Source: Alphaproteobacteria bacterium
GTDB taxonomy: Bacteria > Pseudomonadota > Alphaproteobacteria > GCA-2731375
Direction: 5' to 3'
NCBI GenBank assembly: GCA_016776605.1
Contig: JADHTB010000001.1
Location: 372,001 to 436,000, forward strand
DNA length: 64,000 bases
The translations under genes and the position numbers were made by a program. The notes under the pieces were generated by a model. That model had not been told where the DNA came from and did not search any database. It saw only the letters and a list, made by a program, of their open reading frames with translations. Shown here piece after piece: positions 27,366 to 36,351 of this stretch (its first letter is position 1; the number at the start of each line of letters is the position of its first letter).

Positions 27366-29453
27366 ATGCCCGATCTGGCGCTTTTTAAAGGTTTTTTAAA
27401 GCGCATGTTCAGTGATATTTTCTTTACCGGCGAGACCAGGGACTGGATGATACAGACCAGCATGGCCTACACTTATGACTATTGGCTGGTGCTTTTATCC
27501 GGCCTGGTGGCGATATTTGCGTCCGTTACGACATTTTACTTGATAGGCAACGTCAAAGCCGCCGCGGACAAACCCGTCGGGATTGCCTGGCTGGCGGCCG
27601 GCGCCGTCACCATGGGCGGCGGTATCTGGTCGATGCACTTTATCGCCATGTTGGCGATGTCGATGTCTTCCGGCATGCATTACGACGTCATGCTTACCGT
27701 GCTGTCCTACATAATCGCCATCATCGGCAGTGCCTTTGCCTTCCACATCGTTAACAAGGGCGTGGAAACGACGACCCGCCTTCTTTACGGCGGTGTTCTG
27801 CTGGGAGGCGGGATCGGGGCCATGCATTATGTTGGCATGGCCGCAACGCAAATGGATGCTGCGACCCGCTATGATCCGATCCTGTTTGGCGTGTCGGTGC
27901 TGTTCGCGGTGTTGATTTCAATGGTTTCGCTGCGTTTTCTTGCCTACAGCGTGGCCCCTGGCAAGACGCAAAAGATTTGGCCGAAAATGGTCGGCGGCTG
28001 TGCAATGGCCCTATCGATCATTGCGGTGCATTACACCGGCATGGCCGCAACCTATTTTGTGCCGGCTTTGTCGCCCGTCATGACAGGCGTCGAACTTGAT
28101 GGCCCCATCATATCCGCCGCCATCGCCGCTGGCGCGTTCCTGATTACCGGTCTGGCGCTCGTCGCCTCGCTCGTCGAGCGTCAGTTTCAAACCAAATCTC
28201 GAATTGCCCAGCAAGGCGATCACTTCCGCGCCACCGTCATCAACAACACCGCGGATGGCATTATTGTCATTGATCCGTATGGCATTGTCCAAATGTTCAA
28301 CCCAGCGGCGGAGCAAATGTTCGGTTACGGATGTGCGGAAATTGTGGGGCAGAATATTTCCATTTTGCTTCCCCCCGGGGAGCGTGAAAAGCACGATGAA
28401 TACCTGGATAACTCGAGCCTGCACGCACCAAGAGTGCTCGGCAAACAGCGCATGCTCGAGGGCCTGCGGAAGGATGGCACGGCCGTTCCCCTGGAAATTT
28501 CCATTTCCCCCATGGACAGCGACGAGGGCCAGATGTTCGTCGGTATCTGCCATGACATTTCCGAGCGCGTGGAGACGGAAGCGGCGCTCAGGCAGAGCAA
28601 GGAGGCCTTGCGGCATCGGATCATCGATCTGGAGGACGCACAGGCAAGACTGGAACAACAAGGTTCGGAATTGGTGGCGTTGGCTGAGTCTTTACACACA
28701 AGCGGTCAACTCGCCGAAATTGCCAACCGTTCCAAGTCCGAGTTTCTGGCCAACATGAGCCACGAATTACGGACACCGCTGAATGCCATTCTTGGGTTTT
28801 CAGAAATCATCGCGAAAGAGACATTCGGACCGGCTGGCAGCGCCCAATACCAAGACTACGCGGGCGATATCCACGGGGCGGGTCAGCATCTCCTTGATCT
28901 TATCAATGACATTTTGGATCTCTCCAAAATCGAAGCCGGAGGAGAAGAACTGCATGAAGAAGAGATCGATATCCCCGAGCTCATCCATTCCGTCGTGACA
29001 CTGGTGAAGTGGCGTGCCGATAAGAGCAATGTGCAATTGGCGTTGGAGCTGTCGGACGACTTGCCGATGCTGCATGCAGACGAACGAAAAATGAAGCAGG
29101 TTTTGGTGAATATCCTGTCCAATGGGATCAAATTCACCGATATGGGTGGCAGCGTTACGCTCAAAATTTGGTGCACGCCGCGAAGCGGCTATGTCTTTCA
29201 GATCATTGATACTGGAATGGGCATGGCGGTCGAGGACATCCCGAAGGCGCTGAAGCCGTTCGGCCAGATTGATAGCAAACTCAGCCGCAATTACGAGGGC
29301 ACGGGTTTAGGCCTGTCGTTGACCAAGCAACTCGTTGAAATGCATAGCGGTTCCCTTGATCTGCAAAGCGAGCTCGGCGTCGGAACAACCGTCACCATCA
29401 GGTTCCCGGCCCAACTGATTGTGGAAACGGCTATTCAGGCCAGATCGGCCTAG
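27366..29453 (+). CDS. MHYT-domain sensor histidine kinase with PAS domain
   Basis: A 695-residue membrane sensor kinase. The N-terminal seven-helix MHYT domain (about residues 30-275) shows its three repeated motifs SMHFIAM, AMHYVGM and AVHYTGM, thought to bind a metal and sense oxygen, CO or NO. A PAS domain follows (about 285-395: NNTADGIIVIDPYGIV), then a coiled linker, a HisKA domain with the phospho-acceptor in MSHELRTPLNA (about 464) and an HATPase domain with LVNILSNGIKF, DTGMGM and GTGLGLSL. No response regulator lies next to it, so it is an orphan kinase. The CheZ-like gene sits convergent to its right. AGGTAGAGA lies just before the ATG; an internal ATG 13 codons later is possible. 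Confidence 0.94.
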   Translation: MPDLALFKGFLKRMFSDIFFTGETRDWMIQTSMAYTYDYWLVLLSGLVAIFASVTTFYLIGNVKAAADKPVGIAWLAAGAVTMGGGIWSMHFIAMLAMSMSSGMHYDVMLTVLSYIIAIIGSAFAFHIVNKGVETTTRLLYGGVLLGGGIGAMHYVGMAATQMDAATRYDPILFGVSVLFAVLISMVSLRFLAYSVAPGKTQKIWPKMVGGCAMALSIIAVHYTGMAATYFVPALSPVMTGVELDGPIISAAIAAGAFLITGLALVASLVERQFQTKSRIAQQGDHFRATVINNTADGIIVIDPYGIVQMFNPAAEQMFGYGCAEIVGQNISILLPPGEREKHDEYLDNSSLHAPRVLGKQRMLEGLRKDGTAVPLEISISPMDSDEGQMFVGICHDISERVETEAALRQSKEALRHRIIDLEDAQARLEQQGSELVALAESLHTSGQLAEIANRSKSEFLANMSHELRTPLNAILGFSEIIAKETFGPAGSAQYQDYAGDIHGAGQHLLDLINDILDLSKIEAGGEELHEEEIDIPELIHSVVTLVKWRADKSNVQLALELSDDLPMLHADERKMKQVLVNILSNGIKFTDMGGSVTLKIWCTPRSGYVFQIIDTGMGMAVEDIPKALKPFGQIDSKLSRNYEGTGLGLSLTKQLVEMHSGSLDLQSELGVGTTVTIRFPAQLIVETAIQARSA

Positions 29454-29554
29454 CGCATTTCCATTCTGAAAATGCTCAGATTTTTAGAATTAGAGCAATT
29501 TTTCCAGCCACTTAGAATCGCTTCGCGATTCTCATTAATTCGGAATTGCTCTAG
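29450..29554. repeat. CTAG-ended composite repeat, 105-base full-length copy (reverse orientation)
   Basis: The reverse complement of this 105-base segment matches 57223-57327 over the full length with about six or seven differences by hand alignment. It begins CTAGCGCATTTCCATTCTG and ends CGGAATTGCTCTAG. The centre contains the hairpin AGAATCGC-TTC-GCGATTCT on this strand. The element starts at the last base before the TAG stop of the kinase gene (29451-29453), so the stop lies inside its end. Confidence 0.9.
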
Positions 29555-29610
29555 CCGCCCTTAGCCGATCACCGCGCCGGGGCGGGTGGCGGGCGTATCG
29601 CACCGCGGTC

Positions 29611-30138
29611 TCAATCGAAAAGTTTGTCGATGTCGTCCTGCGACAGGCCTTGTCCTTCCAACTGCGGACCGTTCAAGAGTTTTTCATCGGCGGATTGTTC
29701 CTGGTCCCCTGTCACCTCGATCATGGCGATCTGGTCCTTGCCCCAGATATCAACCAGCGCACTGACCCGCGCCTCGACATAGGTGACGGATTTGACAACC
29801 TTGTTGACCCGCTGCCCGGTAATGTCCTGGAACGAGCAGGCTTCGAAAACGTCATTGCCATTGCTGGTGATCTGGTCCAGCAGAGCGATTTGCTCGGGAT
29901 CAGTGATTTTTTCCCGTAGCACGTCGAGCAATTTTTCGTTGCTTTCCATGGCAGCCATGATGCTGTTGGTGGCCGCGCTCGTGGCCGCGACGACGGCTTC
30001 CAATTGTTCGCCCATGCTCTCAAAATGGTCGTCGCCGTCGGCTGACCGGTCAATAGCCGCGATCTCTTCCCTGACCCGTTGGATGTATCGCATCAGGCCA
30101 TCAAGTTCTTCTTTCAATCCATCCATCGAAAATTCCAT
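29611..30138 (-). CDS. CheZ-like CheY-phosphate phosphatase
   Basis: A 175-residue, mostly helical protein of the CheZ family, which dephosphorylates CheY-type response regulators. The active-site helix carries CSFQDITGQRVNKVV at about 101-115, with the expected Asp105 and Gln109 (D-x-x-x-Q). The C-terminus LSQDDIDKLFD (165-175) resembles both the CheY-binding tail of CheZ and the N-terminal CheY-binding peptide of FliM. The region before is predicted long helices. No che or flagellar genes are in the window. It faces the MHYT kinase gene and may act on an orphan phosphorelay. Start is ambiguous: the ATG at 30126, four codons in, has better ribosome-site spacing. Confidence 0.85.
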   Translation of the reverse strand: MEFSMDGLKEELDGLMRYIQRVREEIAAIDRSADGDDHFESMGEQLEAVVAATSAATNSIMAAMESNEKLLDVLREKITDPEQIALLDQITSNGNDVFEACSFQDITGQRVNKVVKSVTYVEARVSALVDIWGKDQIAMIEVTGDQEQSADEKLLNGPQLEGQGLSQDDIDKLFD

Positions 30139-30392
30139 CCTGTAAAGATATGGAGCACCTGCCCTGACTTTACTGTCCCCGGCAAACTGCCTGCACCCTT
30201 TCCCCTATACGCGTAAAAGGTAAACGACAGATGGACAACAACAGCCGGGGAATTTCCCTAACATCCAACACCGGCATGCCGTCCGGCACGGAACGGAGCC
30301 AGCCAGACGGCCAGGCGGCAAGCCGCTGAAATCAGCATTTGCCCCAAGCGCTATCTTTAAGAGTCTGAACGCATATTTACTTCGAACGCGCT

Positions 30393-32174
30393 CTATGCCG
30401 CCGCCAGGGCCTGGGCCGTGGCCAGATCAACCTTGTCATCGCTTAACAGGGCCGCGACGGCCGCCGTATCGTCATCTTCGATGGCCAGGGGGTCGCCGGC
30501 GCGCAGCCGGTGGTCCATCACCATGCGGGCCAGGATCAGGCGGCGGGCGTCTTCCCCCATTGCGCCCAGCCTGGCGCCCTCGGTCGCCAGCAACACAGCC
30601 GAGGCGACATGATAAAGGGCATCCGCCGCCTTGCGGGCCATGGGTTCGTTACCGGTCAGGGCGACTTGTTCGGCAAAGGCCACGGCGCGGTCGACTGTGC
30701 TGTCCAGCTCGCCCCTGAACTGGCCCGGCAGGCCCTGGGTTTCCGCCAGCATATCATGCAGCGCCTCGGCCAGATTGATGTGGGCGCCAACCTTGGCAAT
30801 GGCCCGCTTGGTCACATCCAGGGCGTTGATGCTCGAGGTGCCTTCCCACAAGACACCCGTATGAGCATCGCGCACCAGCTTGGGGTTGATCCAGTCTTCG
30901 ATAAAGCCGTTGCCGCCCCGCACTTCCATCGCGCCCGTCGCCACCTTGATGTTGTCGCGGCAGGAGCGGAACTTCAACAGCGGGGTCAGGATACGGGCCA
31001 GTTTCTCGGCCCGCTCGTCGCCGGCATCCGCCAGATCCAACTGCCGGCCCACGAACAGGGCCATGGACAGCACCTGTTCCGTGGGGACCATCAATTTCAT
31101 CAACTGGCGGCGCAACAATGGCTTGTCGATAATTTTTTCGCCAAAGGCGATGCGGTTGCGCGCCACCACCATTGCCTCATTCAAGCAGCGGCGCATCATG
31201 GCCGCGGCGCGGACGCCGTGGGACAGGCGTGACATGTTGACCTGATCCATCATCATCTTCAGGCCATTATTGACGCCGGGGCCCACCTCGCCCAAAGGAT
31301 AGGCGATGGCGCCATCGAAAATGATCTCGCCCGAGGCCATGGACTTGGTGCCCAGCTTGTTCTTCAGGCGCACGATGCGGTAGCCGTTGCGGCTGCCGTC
31401 ATCCAGATGCCGGGGCAGGGCAAACAGCGCCAGGCCATTATTGCCATTCACCGCGCCTTCCGGGCGGGCCAGCAACAAGGCCACATCGCCATCGGCGCAG
31501 GAACAGAACCACTTTTCGCCATACAGGCGCCAATTGCCGTCCTCAAGGCGGGCTTCCAGTTCAAGGCTGGAGACGTCGGAGCCGCCGGTTTTTTCGGTCA
31601 TGAACTGGGCGCTTTTCAGGATCTTGCTCATATCCTGGCTGGTCATGCCGGGCAGGAATTTCTGCTTTATCTCATCGCTGCCATAGCGTTCGACCAGCAA
31701 AGTAGAGGTATCGGTGACCGAGATTGGGCACATCAGGCCAAATTCGCCCTGCACGAACAGATATTGGAAGACATACTTGGCAAGCGCCGGCACCACGCCT
31801 TTCCAGCCCAGCACACCGGGCTTGCGCGACATGCAATGGATGCCGAAATCGCCATAGCCGATCTGCTCCATCTCGCGATAGGCAGGGTGGAATTCGATCC
31901 ATTCCTCGTCCACGCCCCTGGGATTGCGGGCATGCAGGATGGGTTCATGGCGGTCGGCCAGCCGGGACAGTTCGTCCAAACGGCCACCGGCAATTTCCCC
32001 CAGGCGGCGGTAATGGGGCAGCATGTGATCGCGCAGGCCGTCATCCATGTAAAGCTTCAGCAGACCCTGCAGGCTTTGATCCAGATCGAAAAAATTCATG
32101 CCCTGACAGTCGGGCGCCACCCAATCGTTGGTATCCATGGCCTCGATCTTCGCCGCCAATGCCCCATTGTTCAT
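30393..32174 (-). CDS. AidB-like acyl-CoA dehydrogenase family protein
   Basis: A 593-residue acyl-CoA dehydrogenase of the larger, AidB-like type: a helical N-terminal region, the flavin-contact segment FMTEKTGGSDVSSLE, LYGEKWFCSCADGD, the GTKSMASGE loop and, near the C-terminus, MEVRGGNGFIED followed by LWEGTSSINALDV, whose Glu matches the usual catalytic base position. A C-terminal helical extension of about 100 residues is present. AidB relatives include DNA-damage-associated flavoproteins and true isovaleryl-type dehydrogenases; which applies is not clear. It is divergent from the LysR gene across a 117-base spacer holding a perfect inverted repeat, so it is probably the LysR target. Confidence 0.88.
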   Translation of the reverse strand: MNNGALAAKIEAMDTNDWVAPDCQGMNFFDLDQSLQGLLKLYMDDGLRDHMLPHYRRLGEIAGGRLDELSRLADRHEPILHARNPRGVDEEWIEFHPAYREMEQIGYGDFGIHCMSRKPGVLGWKGVVPALAKYVFQYLFVQGEFGLMCPISVTDTSTLLVERYGSDEIKQKFLPGMTSQDMSKILKSAQFMTEKTGGSDVSSLELEARLEDGNWRLYGEKWFCSCADGDVALLLARPEGAVNGNNGLALFALPRHLDDGSRNGYRIVRLKNKLGTKSMASGEIIFDGAIAYPLGEVGPGVNNGLKMMMDQVNMSRLSHGVRAAAMMRRCLNEAMVVARNRIAFGEKIIDKPLLRRQLMKLMVPTEQVLSMALFVGRQLDLADAGDERAEKLARILTPLLKFRSCRDNIKVATGAMEVRGGNGFIEDWINPKLVRDAHTGVLWEGTSSINALDVTKRAIAKVGAHINLAEALHDMLAETQGLPGQFRGELDSTVDRAVAFAEQVALTGNEPMARKAADALYHVASAVLLATEGARLGAMGEDARRLILARMVMDHRLRAGDPLAIEDDDTAAVAALLSDDKVDLATAQALAAA

Positions 32175-32257
32175 CTCGATCTCCCCAAGCTTAAATTTAT
32201 CAATGGGGCAATGTGGGCCAGGGTGAAGCGCTTGACAAACGATAAGAACAGGGCTTT

Positions 32258-32280
32258 TGATTGATTATTTATCAATCAAA
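32258..32280. promoter_or_regulatory. Perfect inverted repeat, probable LysR operator
   Basis: TTGATTGAT at 32258-32266 and ATCAATCAA at 32272-32280 form a perfect 9-bp inverted repeat with a 5-base spacer, in the divergent gap between the acyl-CoA dehydrogenase and LysR genes and 11 bases before the LysR ATG. It contains the T-N11-A pattern typical of LysR sites. A TTGACA word at 32233-32238 lies nearby. Binding is inferred. Confidence 0.65.
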
Positions 32281-32291
32281 GATCCTATCAT

Positions 32292-33182
32292 ATGCCCACA
32301 ATTCCCTCTACCAGTGCCCTTTTATCTTTCCGCGCCGCCGCGCGCCATTTGAGTTTTCTGCAAGCGGCGCAGGAACGCAACGTCACCCCCGGCGCCATCA
32401 GCCGGCAGATCCAGAGCCTTGAGGAATTACTGGGCACGCGCCTGTTCCAACGCCGGCACAAGCGGGTTGAACTGACCCCCCAGGGCCGGGACTATCTGGC
32501 GGAAATCACCACCCCGCTGGATCACCTCGCCGCTGCCACGGCCCGCATCCAGGGCGAACAAAGCAGCGGCGCCATTTCCATCTGCGCCTATCCCACCTTT
32601 GCCATCCGCTGGTTATTGCCACGCTGGGGCCGCTTCTATGACCGCCACCCGGAGGTCGATGTCCGTCTGACCACATCCCTGAATCCGGTGGACTTCCGCC
32701 GGGATGATTATGACCTGGCCATTCTTGTACTGGCGGACGGCGCCCAGGCGCCCGGACTGGAATCCCACGAATTTCTATCCGTCGATACCTTTCCGGTCTG
32801 CAGCCCCGCCCTGGCCAGGAACATCCACCAGCCGGCCGATCTGGCAGGGCACACCCTGCTGCACAGCGCCCCCCGTCCCACGGATTGGCGGCGCTGGCTG
32901 ACGGCGGCGGGCCTGCCCACCCTGAACGGCGCCAGGGATCTGCGTTTTGAAAGCCTGAACCTAGCTATTCAGGCGGCCATAGAAGGCATCGGCGTGGCCA
33001 TCGGCATCGAGGCGCTATTGCACGGCGACCTGCAACAGGGACGTCTGGTGCGGCTGTTCGCGATGGAACGCCGCTCCGATCATCCCTTCCGGATCGTCTA
33101 CCCAGCCGGCAAGGCGCAGGATGCCCGCCTGATCGCCTTTCGCGACTGGCTGTTGGAAGAAGCGGCAACGGTCAAATTATAG
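32292..33182 (+). CDS. LysR-family transcriptional regulator (GcvA-like)
   Basis: A 296-residue LysR regulator. The N-terminal winged helix-turn-helix is clear (ALLSFRAAARHLSFLQAA, then GAISRQIQSLEELLGTRLF and RRHKRVELTPQG), followed by a two-lobed effector-binding domain (ISICAYPTFAIRWLLPRW, LRFESLNLAIQAAIEGIG). The pattern with FAIRWLLPRWGRF is close to the GcvA subgroup. It is divergent from the AidB-like dehydrogenase and likely controls that gene and itself through the operator at 32258-32280. Its stop overlaps the stop of the convergent hydrolase gene by six bases. Confidence 0.93.
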   Translation: MPTIPSTSALLSFRAAARHLSFLQAAQERNVTPGAISRQIQSLEELLGTRLFQRRHKRVELTPQGRDYLAEITTPLDHLAAATARIQGEQSSGAISICAYPTFAIRWLLPRWGRFYDRHPEVDVRLTTSLNPVDFRRDDYDLAILVLADGAQAPGLESHEFLSVDTFPVCSPALARNIHQPADLAGHTLLHSAPRPTDWRRWLTAAGLPTLNGARDLRFESLNLAIQAAIEGIGVAIGIEALLHGDLQQGRLVRLFAMERRSDHPFRIVYPAGKAQDARLIAFRDWLLEEAATVKL

Positions 33183-33938
33183 CGCCAGGCCATCCAGGAA
33201 GCCCCGCATCGCCTGATTAAAGGCGGCGGGCTGATCCATGTTGGCCTCGTGACCGGCGCCATCGATGACGACCTTTTGCGCAGCCGCTATCTTGCCGGCC
33301 ATATAGTCGGTGGCGGCATGAAACTTGACGTCCTCGGAGCCGACCAGAACCAGGGTCGGCACGGTGATCGACGGCAGACTTTGGATCATTTTGTCATCGA
33401 ACTGGGCCAGCATGCCACGGGCGGCATGGGCCAGGCCGGTGGCGTCGCGGTGACCGGCTATGCGCAGGGCCGGGGCATCGCCCAGCGCGTCCAGGCCCTC
33501 TGCTTCAAAGCTGGCGGCGCGGCCATGCGCGGTTTCGTTCCAGGCATCCCGCGCGGCGTCCTTCTTGAAACCAGGGCCGGTGTCGAACAGCATCAACCCG
33601 GCGGTGCGGTCCGGATGATACAGATGAAATGCCAACGAGGCGCAACCGCCCAGGGATAGGCCCCCGATTACCGCCCTTTGCAGGCCGCAGGCATCCAGAA
33701 TAGCTGCCATATCGGCGACGCTATGGGCCTCGGAATAGGCGGCCGGATCGTCAGGATAGTCGCTTTGCCCGTGGCCCCGCATGTCCCAGGTCATCACCCG
33801 ATAGCGGTCCTGCAGGGCGGCGATTTGTTCCCGCCACATGGTGGACGAGGCGCTGAAACCATGGCTCAACAATACGCCGGGGCCGGTCCCGTGATCCTCG
33901 AAATAAACGCGCACGCCATCACGCTCGATATAGGCCAT
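33177..33938 (-). CDS. Alpha/beta hydrolase
   Basis: A protein of about 253 residues starting MAYIERDGVRVYFEDHG (ATG at 33936-33938 with GGGAG upstream). The alpha/beta-hydrolase features are the oxyanion HG motif LLSHGFSAS, the DMRGHGQSD turn, the nucleophile elbow GLSLGG (Ser), the acid region LVGSEDVK and the catalytic His in GAGHEANMDQP. It is in the 3-oxoadipate enol-lactonase/haloperoxidase-like group, but the substrate is not identifiable. It is preceded on the same strand by the SDR gene 87 bases away. Confidence 0.9.
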   Translation of the reverse strand: MAYIERDGVRVYFEDHGTGPGVLLSHGFSASSTMWREQIAALQDRYRVMTWDMRGHGQSDYPDDPAAYSEAHSVADMAAILDACGLQRAVIGGLSLGGCASLAFHLYHPDRTAGLMLFDTGPGFKKDAARDAWNETAHGRAASFEAEGLDALGDAPALRIAGHRDATGLAHAARGMLAQFDDKMIQSLPSITVPTLVLVGSEDVKFHAATDYMAGKIAAAQKVVIDGAGHEANMDQPAAFNQAMRGFLDGLAL

Positions 33939-34025
33939 GTTTTGCTCTCCCAATCCGTACAAAGTCAGCGTCAGGCTACCCCGCTAGCGATTGCTGTCAA
34001 GCACCCCCCAACGTCACATCGTTCA

Positions 34026-34790
34026 TCACATCATAAGCTGGCCGTCATCGACCGGTATCAACGTCCCGGTCATGTAATCCGATTGGCCGGAGGCCAACAG
34101 CAGCAACAAACCGTCCATGACCTCCGGCGTGCCGATGCGGCGGCGGGGCATGGCCTCTATCATGCCGCGCCCGGCGGGTGTCTGCCAAAGATCCACATTC
34201 ATTTCCGTTTCAATATAACCGGGACAGATCGCATTGACCTGGATGTCATGACGGGCCCATTCCAGGGCCAATTGTCTGGTCATCTGGCCAATAGCGGCCT
34301 TAGACATGGCATAAAGCGCCAATTTACCAATCACCCGCAGCGCCATCATCGACGAGATATTGATGATTTTTCCGCCCTGGCCGCGCTTGATCATCCCCCG
34401 CCCCACGGCCTGGGCCAGGAAAAAAGGCCCTTTCACATTGGTTTCCTGGACGTAGTCATAGTCTTCCGTGGTGAAATCCTCGGGGCGTTTGACGACGGAC
34501 ACACCGGCGTTGTTGACCAGAATATCGATCGGGCCCATGGCCGCCTCGACCGCGCCGACCACGCCGTCAATAGCAGCGGTATCGCGCACATCCAGCGCGA
34601 ATGGTGCGGCCTGGCCGCCGGCGCCGTTGATTTGCGCCGCCAGCGCTTCCAGACGGTCGACGCGCCGCGCCGTGACGGCAACCTTTGCCCCGGCCCCCGC
34701 CAGGGCCAATGCCGCCTGCTGTCCCAGGCCGGACGACGCGCCGGTCACCAAGGCCACTTTGCCGACTAGTTTATAGGTATCGCCCGCCAT
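34026..34790 (-). CDS. Short-chain dehydrogenase/reductase
   Basis: A classical SDR of about 254 residues beginning MAGDTYKLVGKVALVTG at the ATG at 34788-34790 (GAGGA upstream); the longer frame adds a non-conserved stretch. The cofactor loop TGASSGLGQQ, the NNAG motif (LVNNAGVSVV), a Ser in INISSMMAL and the catalytic YAMSK (Y-x-x-x-K) are all present, and the basic residues after strand 2 (VTARRVDRL) suggest NADP(H). It reduces or oxidises a carbonyl/alcohol of unknown identity. Upstream of the hydrolase on the same strand, so a two-gene unit is likely. Confidence 0.92.
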   Translation of the reverse strand: MAGDTYKLVGKVALVTGASSGLGQQAALALAGAGAKVAVTARRVDRLEALAAQINGAGGQAAPFALDVRDTAAIDGVVGAVEAAMGPIDILVNNAGVSVVKRPEDFTTEDYDYVQETNVKGPFFLAQAVGRGMIKRGQGGKIINISSMMALRVIGKLALYAMSKAAIGQMTRQLALEWARHDIQVNAICPGYIETEMNVDLWQTPAGRGMIEAMPRRRIGTPEVMDGLLLLLASGQSDYMTGTLIPVDDGQLMM

Positions 34791-34954
34791 TTTCCGTCCT
34801 CGCCAAACCATGGAAATCACCTTAGCCGTCGCCGCCAATGTGGCCCGAAGCAGCGGTCAATACAACAGAACAAGACGCTGTGTGAAAGGCCCCTCCGTCA
34901 ACAGGTTATTAACCGTCGCGGGCTATACTTTTCCCACAGAGGGAGATATTGCCA

Positions 34955-36271
34955 ATGCACGCGAGCGCGCGGGTTCTACTTTACAGTGACACCAAAGATG
35001 CTGGAGGGCTGGCCGGCAGGCTTGCCCAGCATGGCTTTGAGCCGTTGCCAGCCAATTCGCGGGATGATGCCTTGCGTATCGTCACGGGTCGTTATCCCGA
35101 TATCGCCATCGTGGATGCGGCCAAGGACGTGGAAAGCGCACGCTTCCGCCAGGATCTACTGGACTTGCGCCCGGACGGCGGCATCCCGACGATCGTCATT
35201 GGCGCGGCGGATGAAACGTCCGAGGACTCCCTGCAAATCGAATTCCTGCCCGCGGTGTTTCGAGACGCCGAACTATTTTCCCGGCTTGAAACCCTGGCCC
35301 GCCTGGTAACCATGCAGGGTGAACTGGCCCTACGGTCGGAAACATCAGAGATCTTTGGCCTGGAAGTTCCCACCCATGTCGTGCCGGCGGCCGAGGTCGC
35401 TAATTCCCGTATCCTGGTGATCGCCAGCGACGAGGCCATGCAGCGGACGGTCATCGATATGATCGCGCCCATTGCCACGGCCGAAGGGGTTAGCCAGCCC
35501 TATGAGGCGATCGAGCGTCTGTTGCAGGATCCCTTTGACGCCGTCGTGGCGGTGCCTGCCGACGACGCCGAGGGGCTATTGGATTTCTGCCGAAATCTGC
35601 GCAACCATACCAATCTGTTCAACATGCCACTGCTGGTCCTGAGCAGCGGCGATGACACCGCGGCGGACGACCAGGCCTATGCAGCCGGTGTCTCGGACGT
35701 TCTGAACCTGGATAAGGGCGCATCGCGTCTGCTGTCCCGGCTGGATCATCTGGTCCGCCAACAGCGCTATCGCCAGGCCATGCAGGAGGTCTATCGTGAA
35801 GGCCGCCACAATTCCGCCACCGACGCCCTGACCGGGCTGTTCAGCCATGGCTATTTGCATACCCATTTGCAAAAACAGATCACGGAATGTGAAAGCCGCG
35901 AAAAGGATCTGGCCATCGGCTTCTTCGATATCAGTGACATGACCGGCATCAACGGTGAATACGGCTATGCCGCCGGCGACCAGTTGTTGCGTCAGATCGG
36001 CGGCGCCATCGGCAGTCTGGTCCGGGCCGAGGATTTGCCGGCCCGTTTCGGCGGCGACAAATTCTGCATCGTCCTGCCCGACAGCACCCAGGAGTCCGCG
36101 CACCCCGTACTGAACCGCATTGCCGGTGTGATAAATCTCACTGAATTCGCAATCGGAAATGATAGCGAACCAGTTAAAGTTCATCTGCAAACCGGCTGCG
36201 CGGCGGTACAGGCCAATGACAGCGCGGAACGCCTGATCGCCAGGGCACGGGCGAATATCTACCACCGATAA
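34955..36271 (+). CDS. PleD-like protein: receiver-like domains plus degenerate GGDEF
   Basis: About 439 residues, started at the ATG at 34955 because GAGGGA sits nine bases upstream; the TTG two codons earlier is less likely. Two receiver-like domains (about 5-125 with DIAIVDA, and 150-275) precede a GGDEF domain (about 290-435, with TDALTGLFSHGYL and FFDISDMTGINGEYG). The signature reads RFGGDKF instead of GGDEF or GGEEF, so the conserved Glu is Lys and diguanylate cyclase activity is doubtful. The second receiver lacks an obvious phospho-acceptor Asp. PleD proteins control the cell cycle and surface attachment; this one may act as a binding or scaffold protein. Confidence 0.88.
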   Translation: MHASARVLLYSDTKDAGGLAGRLAQHGFEPLPANSRDDALRIVTGRYPDIAIVDAAKDVESARFRQDLLDLRPDGGIPTIVIGAADETSEDSLQIEFLPAVFRDAELFSRLETLARLVTMQGELALRSETSEIFGLEVPTHVVPAAEVANSRILVIASDEAMQRTVIDMIAPIATAEGVSQPYEAIERLLQDPFDAVVAVPADDAEGLLDFCRNLRNHTNLFNMPLLVLSSGDDTAADDQAYAAGVSDVLNLDKGASRLLSRLDHLVRQQRYRQAMQEVYREGRHNSATDALTGLFSHGYLHTHLQKQITECESREKDLAIGFFDISDMTGINGEYGYAAGDQLLRQIGGAIGSLVRAEDLPARFGGDKFCIVLPDSTQESAHPVLNRIAGVINLTEFAIGNDSEPVKVHLQTGCAAVQANDSAERLIARARANIYHR

Positions 36272-36351
36272 CCCGCATTCGGGCCGGAACGTCGACCTGA
36301 TTTTTGGCAAAGGGCCTTAACGTTCGCCAAAAGGGCGCGTATCATGCGGAA

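Noticed and set aside
30231-30329. 32-residue rightward frame starting MDNNSRGISLTS between the CheZ-like and AidB-like genes
   Set aside because: Only a weak AAAGG-type site precedes it, composition is non-descript and no neighbour supports it. The spacer 30139-30392 shows nothing else.
30393-32174. Assignment as methylmercaptopropionyl-CoA dehydrogenase (DmdC)
   Set aside because: The length is similar, but the N-terminus and the FMTEKTGGSDV / LWEGTSSINALD segments fit the AidB-like group better, and no other dmd gene is present.
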